A stretch of DNA of 64,000 nt from Bacteroidetes bacterium MED-G17 (GTDB taxonomy: Bacteria > Bacteroidota > Bacteroidia > NS11-12g > UBA9320). The notes beneath the pieces were generated by a model. The model was not told the DNA's origin. It ran no database searches and was given only the letters and a program-made list of their open reading frames with translations. Shown here piece by piece: positions 37,099-45,768 of the stretch. A program made the translations under genes and the position numbers. Within the stretch, counting starts at the first letter, position 1, and each line of letters starts with the position of its first letter. The stretch is taken from the NCBI GenBank assembly GCA_002457675.1, contig NTKK01000007.1:1-64000 (forward strand), written 5' to 3'.

Positions 37099-37154
37099 CT
37101 TTCAAAAGTAAAAGCACGTCTTGAATTTTCAAGATTTATTGAAAGTTTATGTAA

Positions 37155-38342
37155 CTACTGGAAATCCGTGGTAAGTTTAAACCTAGAAATTCTAGCGTTC
37201 CCTTTATCTACGACATATAAAATTTTGTTGGCATATGCAACCGCTGCCGGATTGTTAAATTCTAACAAACCTGCACCAGAACCTCCAAATGAGGAATATA
37301 TAAACTTCCCAGAAGGGTATCCAGGCGGAGGATTTATACCTTCAAAACCATTGAAGGTAAATTGAAATACTGAATCCTTTTCGGTATCAGCAACAAAAAT
37401 ATAATTGCTGCCATCACCTGTAATTGCTAAACCTTTGGGCAAACCAAACTTATTGGATTCAGACAAAAATCCATCTGCTTTACTTGTATCTTCTGTGGGT
37501 AAATTTCTCGGGGTATAGCTACTTCCAAACTCACTTTCTAAATAATCTACTATTCTGGTTTTTATTTGGCTTTGGTCATCTATAGAAGAATACACAAAAG
37601 AGCCATTCCCGCCAGCTGTAATTTGGGGTGGTTGACAGAATGTAGAGATCGCCGCAGGTTTTTTGAAATAGTCTCTATAAAAACCTCCTCCGGAAAGGGA
37701 GATGTTAATAGGTGTAATAAGTTCGTCTGTCTTGGAAAAATGAAGTACCGCATCATCAGGGCCGCCCAATTTAGAGACATTGTTGTCAACACCTGTTCTG
37801 CAAATTAAATACCCATTATCTGCTCGAACCGAAATATCGGTAAATTTAACTTCTGCATCACTCAATTTAAACGTTTTTGTGAGATAAAATGGGTGGATTA
37901 GTGTATCAATCACTTGTGCATTTTGTAGTCCATACCCTTGCTCACCAATGGCCAAATCAATCCTGTAAATGCAACTTAACTCATATTCCACACCACCAAC
38001 TTTTTTACCCACGGTGCCTAAAGCAAGTATATTTAGACTTCTATCTTGAGCGATATGATGCACCCCCTTTATTTTTATTTTTCCAAGCTGCTTAGCTGCT
38101 TCATCAAAACAAATTATTTCCTCAGTACCTTGATCTACAACATATAAAAGTTCGTCAAAACCTGCTACTATATCTGTTGGATTATTAAATCCTTTTAAGA
38201 AAGGCTGAATGGGCACAAAAGCAACATCACGGGCCTGAAAAACAGGCTTATCTATAAAATCGATATCCGTTTTGTCCCCGAAGTACTTTTCACAACCCAT
38301 TAAGCTGATAAGTAAAACAAAAAGCATTAAAAATTTATTCAT
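37155..38342 (-). CDS. Lipoprotein with NHL/beta-propeller-like repeats
   Basis: A 395-residue lipoprotein with lipobox LMGC (MNKFLMLFVLLISLMGCEKYF). The body repeats short strand motifs such as PTDIVAGFDELLYVVDQGTEEIICFD, YIFVADTEKDSVFQF and VAYANKILYVVDKGNARISRF (each shown only in part), the pattern of NHL-type propellers that bind ligands or peptides outside the cell. The ATG at 38342 overlaps the stop of the PorQ-like gene (ATGAATAA) and is preferred over the one at 38357. Probably translated with that gene. Confidence 0.75.
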   Translation of the reverse strand: MNKFLMLFVLLISLMGCEKYFGDKTDIDFIDKPVFQARDVAFVPIQPFLKGFNNPTDIVAGFDELLYVVDQGTEEIICFDEAAKQLGKIKIKGVHHIAQDRSLNILALGTVGKKVGGVEYELSCIYRIDLAIGEQGYGLQNAQVIDTLIHPFYLTKTFKLSDAEVKFTDISVRADNGYLICRTGVDNNVSKLGGPDDAVLHFSKTDELITPINISLSGGGFYRDYFKKPAAISTFCQPPQITAGGNGSFVYSSIDDQSQIKTRIVDYLESEFGSSYTPRNLPTEDTSKADGFLSESNKFGLPKGLAITGDGSNYIFVADTEKDSVFQFTFNGFEGINPPPGYPSGKFIYSSFGGSGAGLLEFNNPAAVAYANKILYVVDKGNARISRFKLTTDFQ

Positions 38343-39342
38343 TACGTTTTTTCTCATTGAAATTTAGAGCCAGACCAATCAAATGTTGAGTTCCAAGACC
38401 TACGCTAGGTAGAACACTGTAATCAATTTTTAATGGATGTTTCCCAAGACGAGATTGTAAGGCTAGACCAAAAGTTGGTAAGTTTTGTGCTTTTAACGCC
38501 ATTCTATATCCAGCCCGTATAAACAACAATGAGCTATATTGATATTCAAATCCAATCCGGTAATTCTCAGAATTATCATTTGGGTGATTCAATTGAAAAG
38601 CAGAAATAATTTTATGGTATCCCTTTTTCAATACATTAAATGAGAAGCCCATCTTAAAAGTTGTTGGCACCGTACTTTGAGATAGAGAATAATCATCTCT
38701 ATTGAAGTTGTTTGGCAGATCATCCAATTCTATTGATGAGTTACCTCCAAAGTTTTGAAAAAGAACAGCAAATTTCAAATCACGCACCCCTAGATCATAT
38801 AAAAAACCTAAATCACCTGTTGCAGTCTGATTTGTTGCGCCTGCCAAATTTTCAAAAACATATTTTATTGTGCCTCCTACCGAAAATTTACTAGACAACC
38901 TCTTTGAATAACTGAATCCTAGATAAGAGAAATGCGTGCCGAACTTTTCACCTGTTCCTTGCGGCATAAATTCTGTTCTAACTTCCATTAAGCCAGTATT
39001 TAGCGAATTGACCGTTAAGGCCCAACTTGCTCCATTTTTGGCAGGTTTTATCCAAGAAATATAGCTTTGGTGAACGCCAGCACCTAAAACTGCATTTGAA
39101 AGTGCTAACTGCTTCGAACCATGCAATGCCAGTGCGCCAGGGTTGTTATTCACTGAATAAGGGTTGGCTTCTAATGCGGCACTTGCACCGCCCATAGCAA
39201 TCGACTGAGGACTTAAGTCATTTTTTAAAAAGCTTAGCGTACTAAGTCCTACCCGCTGACCACCTAATACAGGCAAGACTTGCCCTCTAGCAGCTAAGCA
39301 AAGCATCAATGAAAAAAGGCATATAAAACTGCGGTTTTTCAT
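38335..39342 (-). CDS. porQ: PorV/PorQ-family outer-membrane protein (type IX secretion)
   Basis: A beta-barrel protein of 335 residues after a signal peptide (MKNRSFICLFSLMLCLAARG). The N-terminal VGLSTLSFLKNDLSPQSIAMGGASAAL and NNPGALAL motifs place it in the PorV/PorQ family, whose members bind or anchor cargo of the type IX secretion system. PorQ is the closer match by the FLxNxxSPRxxAMGG-like pattern. The open frame extends 22 codons upstream, but the ATG at 39342 starts the signal peptide. Consistent with gldH in the same window. Confidence 0.78.
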   Translation of the reverse strand: MKNRSFICLFSLMLCLAARGQVLPVLGGQRVGLSTLSFLKNDLSPQSIAMGGASAALEANPYSVNNNPGALALHGSKQLALSNAVLGAGVHQSYISWIKPAKNGASWALTVNSLNTGLMEVRTEFMPQGTGEKFGTHFSYLGFSYSKRLSSKFSVGGTIKYVFENLAGATNQTATGDLGFLYDLGVRDLKFAVLFQNFGGNSSIELDDLPNNFNRDDYSLSQSTVPTTFKMGFSFNVLKKGYHKIISAFQLNHPNDNSENYRIGFEYQYSSLLFIRAGYRMALKAQNLPTFGLALQSRLGKHPLKIDYSVLPSVGLGTQHLIGLALNFNEKKRNE

Positions 39343-39386
39343 AAAAATCAAATGTAGAATTGTTTTCGCGAATTGCACATTAAATG

Positions 39387-39416
39387 TTTGTAAAGGCATA
39401 GGATTCATTATTTTCG
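39387..39416 (+). promoter_or_regulatory. Promoter of the secreted cupin gene
   Basis: A -33 TTTG (39387-39390) and a -7 TATTTTCG (39409-39416, one mismatch to TAnnTTTG) are separated by 18 bp. The predicted start of transcription is about 2 nt before the ATG at 39424, a near-leaderless arrangement. Confidence 0.5.
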
Positions 39417-39423
39417 AATTTCT

Positions 39424-39837
39424 ATGCGTTGGTTGTTTTTGGTACTTTTAGCTGCGTTATTTTATTCGAATAATTACGCCCAACAAATTACCGCAGTCCA
39501 CAGAATAAAGCCTGATAAATCAAAAAATATCACTGTAAAAAATCTCAACCACAACAAAAATGCATCTACTTTTTTGGTTTGGGTGCAAGACAGCGTGGGA
39601 GCACATAAACATATACATCACCAAGAAATAGTTTATATCCTTAAAGGAAAAGGTATATTTAATTTGGGCGAAAAGTCCTTTAAAACTAAAAAAGGAGACG
39701 CTGTGTTTATTCCAAAAAACACCTATCATTCAGTGCATGTAAACTCAAGAAAAGCCATGCAAGTTTTATCTATTCAATCACCCTATTTTGATGGCACTGA
39801 TCGACATTTTAAAAAAAACATAAAAAACTCTCAATGA
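39424..39837 (+). CDS. Secreted cupin-domain protein
   Basis: A 137-residue protein with a signal peptide (MRWLFLVLLAALFYSNNYAQ) and one cupin barrel. Motif 1 is GAHKHIHHQEIVYILKGKG with three histidines and a glutamate for a metal; motif 2 is GDAVFIPKNTYHSV. It probably binds a metal and a small ligand in the periplasm; no enzymatic role is implied. Its TGA overlaps the ATG of the biotin-carrier gene (ATGA), an odd pairing of an exported and a cytosolic protein. Confidence 0.8.
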   Translation: MRWLFLVLLAALFYSNNYAQQITAVHRIKPDKSKNITVKNLNHNKNASTFLVWVQDSVGAHKHIHHQEIVYILKGKGIFNLGEKSFKTKKGDAVFIPKNTYHSVHVNSRKAMQVLSIQSPYFDGTDRHFKKNIKNSQ

Positions 39838-40253
39838 TGGATGTCAAAAAAATCTCAGCCAATCAATTTCATCTCCTACAAAATAACACCAGTTACAACA
39901 TAACTGTACTTGGTGTTGATTGGGAAAACCATACTTTACAAGTTTTAATCAATGACCAGAGAGTAGAAGTAAAGCACGAAACCGATTTGGATAAAACGCT
40001 AAAAAAAATGGGCTTTGATAACAAAAAGTCAGATATCCAAACAGAAATATTTGCACCCATGCCAGGTCTTATTTTAGACGTTTTGGTAAAAGAAAATCAA
40101 CAAGTTATTAAAGGTGATTCTTTGGCTGTAATTGAGGCGATGAAAATGGAAAATGTAATCAAAGTTGATTTTGATTGCTTTGTAAAAAAAATACACGTTT
40201 CAAACAAAGACAAAGTAGAAAAAAACACGCTGCTATTTGAAGTAAACGTGTAA
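39834..40253 (+). CDS. Biotin carboxyl carrier domain protein
   Basis: A 139-residue cytosolic protein whose C-terminal 70 residues are a biotinyl domain: APMPGLILDVLVKENQQV and the biotinylation motif EAMKMENV, with Lys as the acceptor. The N-terminal part resembles the linker preceding the carrier domain in Bacteroidota acyl-CoA or oxaloacetate carboxylases. No carboxylase or transferase subunit lies nearby, so its partner must be encoded elsewhere. It overlaps the cupin gene by 4 nt. Confidence 0.85.
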   Translation: MMDVKKISANQFHLLQNNTSYNITVLGVDWENHTLQVLINDQRVEVKHETDLDKTLKKMGFDNKKSDIQTEIFAPMPGLILDVLVKENQQVIKGDSLAVIEAMKMENVIKVDFDCFVKKIHVSNKDKVEKNTLLFEVNV

Positions 40254-40287
40254 AATTATCATTATAAAAGTTCCCATATCTTTTGCT

Positions 40288-41328
40288 ATGAAAAAATTGT
40301 CTATTATAAAATTTCTATTTTTTCTTGCTCTATCACCGACAACTTTTTTGTACGCCCAAAGCCACAAGGAAAAAATTATACAAAAGAAAAGAGAACTTCG
40401 CTTAGCGGAAAAGACCTATAAGGATGCCGAAAAAAAATTTAACAGCCTAAGGGATGAACTATACCAATTAAGACTTAAAAATGGTTATTGGACTCGCCAA
40501 GGATTTTTAGGTATCAACTTTAGTCGAGCTGAATTTAACAATTGGGCTGCAGGTGGGGCGAACTCTTATGCAGTAAATAGTACCTTAACCTGTAAGGCAG
40601 ATTACAAGAAAAATAAATTTACTTGGGAAAATTTCGTAGACTTAAGTATTGGATTTACAAAAAACGCAGATGAAAATTCAAAGAAAAGTGAAGACAAAAT
40701 TGACATACTTTCCAAATTTTCCTTTGAAACAAAAAAGCGGGCCAAATTTCGATTTGCTGCTTTATTAAATTTTAAATCACAATTTGCCCAAGGTTTCGAT
40801 TTTAGCAATGAAGAAAAACCAATTCTCAACTCGCGTTTTTTTGCACCTGCCTATATCTTATCATCCTTAGGTTTTGAATATAAACCAACTCAACCCCTTT
40901 CCTTATTATTCTCCCCAGCATCTGGAAAATTCACTATTGTGCAAAACAAAGCTCTAGCTGAAAAACATTTTTTTATTCCTAGTTCCGCAGCAAACCCAAA
41001 TTTTCGTTCTGAATTAGGCGCCTCACTAAACGTTCTAATTCAAAAGAGAATAAGAAAAAGTATAAATCTTCGTTCTCGCTTGGAATTATTCAATAATTAC
41101 TTAGACCCAAATAGAGCAAACAGAAAAAATATAGACATTAGTTGGGAAACGAGCCTCAATTTTAAGATTAGTAAATACATTGGTGTTTCATTTCTTACCT
41201 ACCTGCTCTATGACGATGACATAAACATTACCTTTAAAGTAAATGAGCAAGGAGTTGAAATTGAAAAATTGGGCCCAAAAATCCAATTTAAGGACGTTCT
41301 TGGTATTGGCTTCTCCTATCAATTCTAA
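40288..41328 (+). CDS. DUF3078 outer-membrane-like protein
   Basis: A 346-residue exported protein: signal peptide (to FLYAQ), a short coiled-coil (about 22-63, KIIQKKRELRLAEKTYKDAEKKF pattern), then W-T-R-Q-G-F-L-G-I-N-F-S-R-A-E-F-N-N-W-A-A-G-G, the hallmark of DUF3078, and alternating beta strands ending in FGFSYQF-like aromatic residues. It is probably a small outer-membrane barrel. The function of the family is unknown. It follows the biotin carrier by 34 nt. Confidence 0.78.
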   Translation: MKKLSIIKFLFFLALSPTTFLYAQSHKEKIIQKKRELRLAEKTYKDAEKKFNSLRDELYQLRLKNGYWTRQGFLGINFSRAEFNNWAAGGANSYAVNSTLTCKADYKKNKFTWENFVDLSIGFTKNADENSKKSEDKIDILSKFSFETKKRAKFRFAALLNFKSQFAQGFDFSNEEKPILNSRFFAPAYILSSLGFEYKPTQPLSLLFSPASGKFTIVQNKALAEKHFFIPSSAANPNFRSELGASLNVLIQKRIRKSINLRSRLELFNNYLDPNRANRKNIDISWETSLNFKISKYIGVSFLTYLLYDDDINITFKVNEQGVEIEKLGPKIQFKDVLGIGFSYQF

Positions 41329-41344
41329 TAATCCTTTAACTTTG
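41315..41344 (+). promoter_or_regulatory. Promoter of the metal-uptake group
   Basis: A -33 ATTG (41315-41318) and an exact -7 TAACTTTG (41337-41344) are spaced by 18 bp. Transcription would start near 41350, exactly where a CTG begins the best signal peptide frame. Confidence 0.55.
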
Positions 41345-41349
41345 TAATT

Positions 41350-41709
41350 CTGAAAAAATTTGGTCACATAATATTGATCATTGGTTTTGGCTTAGGAAGC
41401 TGGGGAATGGACATCTCTGCATGCTGTTGTTCTATTTATGAAAAAATTGTTTGCCAAGAAAATTGTTTAAATGATTTAAATTGTTGCCAAACAGAGAGTG
41501 ATCAGGGATGTTGCAATAGAGAAATTGACCTTACAAACCACTTTCAAACACCACTTCCCATAAAGCTGGTTAAGAATTTTGGCAAAGTTCCCTATCAGCC
41601 CGTAAGTATTTCAATTCCCTATGGATTTGAAAGTAAACGAAAAATAGCTCCTCCATACAATAACGTAAATCGAAAATGCTATTTGTTTCTCATGAATTTT
41701 CAAATTTGA
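41350..41709 (+). CDS. Small exported Cys-rich protein beside metal receptor (HYC_CC_PP-like)
   Basis: The frame holds ACCCSIYEKIVC, NCLNDLNCCQ and DQGCCN, i.e. many cysteine pairs, and then a hydrophilic tail. The first usual start is TTG (41374), but extending to CTG (41350) yields an ideal signal peptide MKKFGHIILIIGFGLGSWG. The small-protein, TonB-receptor and HMA order resembles copper-linked loci in Bacteroidota where a small HYC_CC_PP-type protein precedes the receptor. A role in binding copper or a similar metal is inferred. The start codon is uncertain. Confidence 0.6.
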   Translation: MKKFGHIILIIGFGLGSWGMDISACCCSIYEKIVCQENCLNDLNCCQTESDQGCCNREIDLTNHFQTPLPIKLVKNFGKVPYQPVSISIPYGFESKRKIAPPYNNVNRKCYLFLMNFQI

Positions 41710-41786
41710 TACTCTTTTATTAGGGAAAAGATAAGCTACTCAGCATATCAATCTCAAAATAAAAGCCAATCAAAACAACAATCCAC

Positions 41787-44036
41787 ATGAAGAAATACAT
41801 AATATTTTTGCTCTTACTCGGAACTTTGTACGTGCAAACTTTCTCTCAAAATATTGAGGGAACCATTTATAAAAAATCAACCAAAGAAACGGCCGAAGGG
41901 GTTTTAATCAGCTACCTCAACAAAGGCAATTTTGTAATTACTGATAGTACAGGCAAATACGCTTTCCCATTTCAAAAAGAAGGACTATTGATTATTAACC
42001 AACAAGACCAACTTATAGACAGCATTTATATTACAAAAAGTGGCACTTATGATTTTTATCTTCAAGATATTACAGATTTAGGTGGTGTAAAAGTAGAAAG
42101 TAAAAAAAAGGATGCCAATATTTCTATGTTTAAGGTCCAACCAATTATTAATATTTCAGAGAAAGAATTTCAAAAATTTGCCTGCTGCAATCTTTCCGAT
42201 GCATTTCAAGGACTTTCACAAGTGGATATTAGTTATGCTGATGCCGTTAGTGGCATAAAGCAAATACAATTACTTGGCTGGGACGGTCATTATACTCAAA
42301 TCACAAGTGGTGCCTTACCATCAGTTGATGGTATAGACGCTTATGATGGCTTAACATATGTACCCGCTCCTTTAGTAAGAGGTATTCAACTAACCAAAGG
42401 ACCGGGGTCTGTCGTAAACGGTTTTGAAAGTATGACAGGACAAATAGATTATCAGTACAAAAGTCCAGATGCAGACGAAAAATTACTTGTTGATTATTTT
42501 TCTGCAGGGAAACCAAAAAACGAATTAGATATCAGCTATCGACACAGTTTTTCTGATAAAATTAGCTCCCGATTGTCCGTGCATCTTCACCATCAACCAT
42601 ACTTCTTAGACAGAAACAACGATGGTTTTTCAGACATTCCTGTTGAGAACCGACTTATCATAGACAACCGCTGGAAGTTAAATCTAAAAGAAAACTGGAA
42701 AGCACAATTTGGGATTAATTTCATAAAGACACAGAGAAAAGCAGGAACAGAAAATACCTTAAATGGAGATACATTAACTTTTTCGGATAACCTATTCAAC
42801 AATCAAAATAAAAAATTTGAATTTTGGGGCAAAACAGGTTTTGTTGTTGGAAACGAGGCCAGTATAGGCATACAGCTTAGACATAAAATACAGCAAAAAG
42901 AACTGGAACGTTTTCCCACAGCAAAATTATCCCCATTTATCTATGCGATGGATAAGGCGCAGCTAAGTCAAAACCACACTTTGTTAAATATTATTTTTCA
43001 AAAAACTTTATTGAATGAAAAGTTAGTACTTAAAAAAGGTGTCAACTTATTTAGAAGGGTAGATAGCACAAGGACTAGATACCAAGATATTTTCCCAAGA
43101 ACATTGCATGATACCTTACACCAAAACAATATTGGCTTTTTCTCTGAAACCCAATATAGCCCAAGTAAGCGCACCACTGCAATTCTTGGATTGAGATATG
43201 ATATCAATTCAATTTTTAAGAACTTTTTAACTTACCGATTTAATATTCGACATCGATTGCCCAATAAAAGGACAACATTAAGAATGAATTTCGGGAATGG
43301 ACGCAGAGCTGTGAATACAATTGCTGACTATCAAAAGATTTTTGTTGGCAACAGGTACATATCTGAAAATCTTAATTTACTTCCTAATCAAATGGACCAC
43401 TCCATTAATACAGGTATTTCGGCAAGCCATTTATTCAAACTGAATTACCGTGACCTACAAGTTAACTTAGACTTTTATTATATGGAATTCCAAAAACGCT
43501 ATGTGCCTGATTTTGAAAACGATGGTTTTTTCAATTTGCATTTAACAAATGATGCGGGCTACTCTAGAAGTCTTCAAAGCCAAATTGATTGGGATATTCA
43601 CAAGAAAATAGATCTTAGGTTAGGCTACAGATATTTAGACGCTAAGACCCGCTATTCGGGAGAGGGTAATGCTTTACTCAGAAATTGGTTAACCCCAAAA
43701 CACAGAATTGTTCTGGCATATACCCAAAAACTTGCGAAAAAATGGGATGGCTCTATTATTGCCAACTGGAATAGCAAGCAGCGCACACCACTAAGCACGA
43801 AAACTGAAATACCAAATTATTACGTCTTTAATGTCAACTTCAATTACCGACTTGAAAAAATGAACTTCTTTTTTGGATCAAGTAATTTATTTGACTTTAA
43901 AGTAGACCGCCCTATAGCAAATATTGAGTACTCAAGTAGACCTGACTTTGACGCGGGATTTGCAGGTGGACCTGTTTTGGGAAGAAATATTTATGCTGGT
44001 TTTCGCTACCGTTTAATGGAAAAGAAAGAAAAGTAG
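41787..44036 (+). CDS. TonB-dependent outer-membrane receptor, probably for copper or a similar metal
   Basis: A 749-residue receptor: signal peptide, a carboxypeptidase-regulatory-like domain (about 20-95), a plug, and a 22-strand-type barrel ending in FAGFRYRL-like aromatic strands. The plug contains FACCNLSDAFQGLSQVDISYADAVSG and IQLLGWDGHYTQI (parts shown), the CCNLSE-type signature of receptors found with heavy-metal genes. The paired cysteines and the neighbouring Cys-rich and HMA proteins support metal uptake or binding, though no energy-coupling genes are present here. Confidence 0.85.
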   Translation: MKKYIIFLLLLGTLYVQTFSQNIEGTIYKKSTKETAEGVLISYLNKGNFVITDSTGKYAFPFQKEGLLIINQQDQLIDSIYITKSGTYDFYLQDITDLGGVKVESKKKDANISMFKVQPIINISEKEFQKFACCNLSDAFQGLSQVDISYADAVSGIKQIQLLGWDGHYTQITSGALPSVDGIDAYDGLTYVPAPLVRGIQLTKGPGSVVNGFESMTGQIDYQYKSPDADEKLLVDYFSAGKPKNELDISYRHSFSDKISSRLSVHLHHQPYFLDRNNDGFSDIPVENRLIIDNRWKLNLKENWKAQFGINFIKTQRKAGTENTLNGDTLTFSDNLFNNQNKKFEFWGKTGFVVGNEASIGIQLRHKIQQKELERFPTAKLSPFIYAMDKAQLSQNHTLLNIIFQKTLLNEKLVLKKGVNLFRRVDSTRTRYQDIFPRTLHDTLHQNNIGFFSETQYSPSKRTTAILGLRYDINSIFKNFLTYRFNIRHRLPNKRTTLRMNFGNGRRAVNTIADYQKIFVGNRYISENLNLLPNQMDHSINTGISASHLFKLNYRDLQVNLDFYYMEFQKRYVPDFENDGFFNLHLTNDAGYSRSLQSQIDWDIHKKIDLRLGYRYLDAKTRYSGEGNALLRNWLTPKHRIVLAYTQKLAKKWDGSIIANWNSKQRTPLSTKTEIPNYYVFNVNFNYRLEKMNFFFGSSNLFDFKVDRPIANIEYSSRPDFDAGFAGGPVLGRNIYAGFRYRLMEKKEK

Positions 44037-44059
44037 TTGGAATTATGTACCTTTACGAA

Positions 44060-44389
44060 ATGAAAAAATATTTTTTAATGACAGCCCTGTGTGCTCTAGT
44101 TTCACTATCTGTTCAGGCAAAAAAAGTAGAAACCAATTTCAAAGTTTATGGCCAATGTGGAGGTTGTAAAGATAAAATTGAAGCAAAACTACTTGACAAA
44201 AAAGGGATTACTTATGCGCAATGGAACGTAAAGACAAAAGATCTAAAAGTAGTGTATAATGACAAAAAAATGTCAGAAAAAGATATACATCATATCATTA
44301 GCGAATTGGGCTACAGTACAGATCAGAAAAAAGCAAATCCTACTTGCGAAAAAAAATTACCAAAATGCTGCCAGCCTGGTGGCCATTAA
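44060..44389 (+). CDS. Exported heavy-metal-associated (HMA) domain protein
   Basis: A 109-residue protein with a signal peptide (MKKYFLMTALCALVSLSVQA) and a ferredoxin-like HMA domain: V-Y-G-Q-C-G-G-C-K-D-K-I-E binds a soft metal through CxxC, with ISELGYSTD at the end of the fold. The tail (CEKKLPKCC) adds three more cysteines. Periplasmic delivery or scavenging of copper is likely. ATG 44060 is preferred over ATG 44045, which would put five extra residues before the signal peptide. Confidence 0.85.
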   Translation: MKKYFLMTALCALVSLSVQAKKVETNFKVYGQCGGCKDKIEAKLLDKKGITYAQWNVKTKDLKVVYNDKKMSEKDIHHIISELGYSTDQKKANPTCEKKLPKCCQPGGH

Positions 44390-44395
44390 TTTTAA

Positions 44396-45034
44396 TTGGC
44401 TCAACAAAAGCGTAAGCGTTTTGCAGAATTTTCATCCTTTTCTAATACCGTAGAAAAGGATGTTTCTTTTAAAGGGAATTGGAACCGCGCATTCTTTCAA
44501 AATGATTTTCCAATATGCCTTGAATTGGCATGCGGGAAAGGTGAATATACTATTGGTCTTGCAGAAATTTTTTCCAACCAGAATTTTATTGGCGTCGATA
44601 TCAAAGCAAACAGAATGTGGAAAGGCGCCTCATATGCATTAGAAAATAAATTAAGCAACGTAGGCTTTTTAAGAACCCAGATTGACCATATTGAAAACTA
44701 TTTTGGACATAGTGAAGTTGATGAAATATGGATTACCTTTCCTGACCCACAGCACAAAAAAGCGCGTAAAAGGCTAACAAATCCATTTTTTTTAGACTAC
44801 TACCGAAAAATCTTAAAACCGAAAGCCCGCATCCATCTGAAAACAGATGATGACTTACTCTATGAATATACATTAGAAGTCATTGACCAACTCAAGTTAC
44901 CAATACACAACCAAAGCGCAAATATCTATTCGAAAGAGGAAATCAACCTAAAACTTCAGATAAAAACATTCTATGAAAAAATTTGGTTAGAAGCTGGAAA
45001 AGAAATTAAGTATATACAATTTTCATTAAGCTAA
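44396..45034 (+). CDS. trmB: tRNA (guanine-N7-)-methyltransferase
   Basis: It makes m7G46 in tRNA. The 212 residues start with [10 protein letters not shown] and contain the SAM-binding [27 protein letters not shown] and the catalytic [13 protein letters not shown], all hallmark TrmB motifs. The only possible start is TTG (44396), since an in-frame TAA lies one codon upstream. Its stop overlaps that of the convergent djlA-like gene by 4 bp. It follows the HMA gene by 6 nt. Confidence 0.93.
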   Translation: MAQQKRKRFAEFSSFSNTVEKDVSFKGNWNRAFFQNDFPICLELACGKGEYTIGLAEIFSNQNFIGVDIKANRMWKGASYALENKLSNVGFLRTQIDHIENYFGHSEVDEIWITFPDPQHKKARKRLTNPFFLDYYRKILKPKARIHLKTDDDLLYEYTLEVIDQLKLPIHNQSANIYSKEEINLKLQIKTFYEKIWLEAGKEIKYIQFSLS

Positions 45035-45768
45035 ATCCCCCTTTCCTTGGAAATTCTTTCATAAGCAGCTTGCACCTTTTTAAACTTTTCTTCGGCTGCC
45101 TTGCTATGCTCTGGACCTAAATTTGCAACCAAATCTGGATGATATTTTCTTGCCATTTTTCTGTACGCCTTTTTTATTTCTTCTACAGATGCAGAGGAAT
45201 CTATCTCCAGTACTTGATAGGCAGATTCAATACTTTCAGTTTTAAACATAGCTCCTATAGAATTGAACTCACTAGGATTAATATTTAAATAGTTGGCAAT
45301 GTCCTTTAGCAAGTCCAGCTCACTTTGGCTTATATGTCCATCCGCTTTAGCGACCCCAAAAAGATAATGAAGTAGTTGAATCCTTGCTGAAATTTGCATG
45401 AATCGCGACACTTGTTGACACAAAGCGGAAACTTGTAAATTTTCGTTTTTCAGAATTTCCCGCAAGCGAAGCATGTCTTTTTGGGTTTTAGCAATCCCAA
45501 AATTGGCGACAAAAAAATCTTTTACATAGGTTAATTCTTTTTTAAGAATTCTACCATCTGCCTTCATAATAGCGGCGGAAAGTATTAGTAAAATTTGCGT
45601 AAAATCTTGGGTGCTAGGGCCTGCTCCATAAGTTTGTGATGGACTTCGAAAAGTCCGAAATTCTATTCTTCTAGATTGATCAAGGTAATTCCCAATAAAA
45701 AAGCCAATAATAGCTCCAAAGCCTCTAAAAAAAACAAAACCTAATATTGCACCTACCCATCTTAGCAT
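45031..45768 (-). CDS. TerB- and J-domain protein, DjlA-like co-chaperone
   Basis: A 245-residue protein with a glycine-rich N-terminal membrane segment ([23 protein letters not shown]), a TerB-like helical domain (about 55-165) and a C-terminal J domain with [14 protein letters not shown] (the HPD motif). The order is that of DjlA, which stimulates DnaK at the membrane. The gene starts directly after the DUF4340 stop (TAAATG), so the two are translated together with lptB. Confidence 0.88.
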   Translation of the reverse strand: MLRWVGAILGFVFFRGFGAIIGFFIGNYLDQSRRIEFRTFRSPSQTYGAGPSTQDFTQILLILSAAIMKADGRILKKELTYVKDFFVANFGIAKTQKDMLRLREILKNENLQVSALCQQVSRFMQISARIQLLHYLFGVAKADGHISQSELDLLKDIANYLNINPSEFNSIGAMFKTESIESAYQVLEIDSSASVEEIKKAYRKMARKYHPDLVANLGPEHSKAAEEKFKKVQAAYERISKERGI

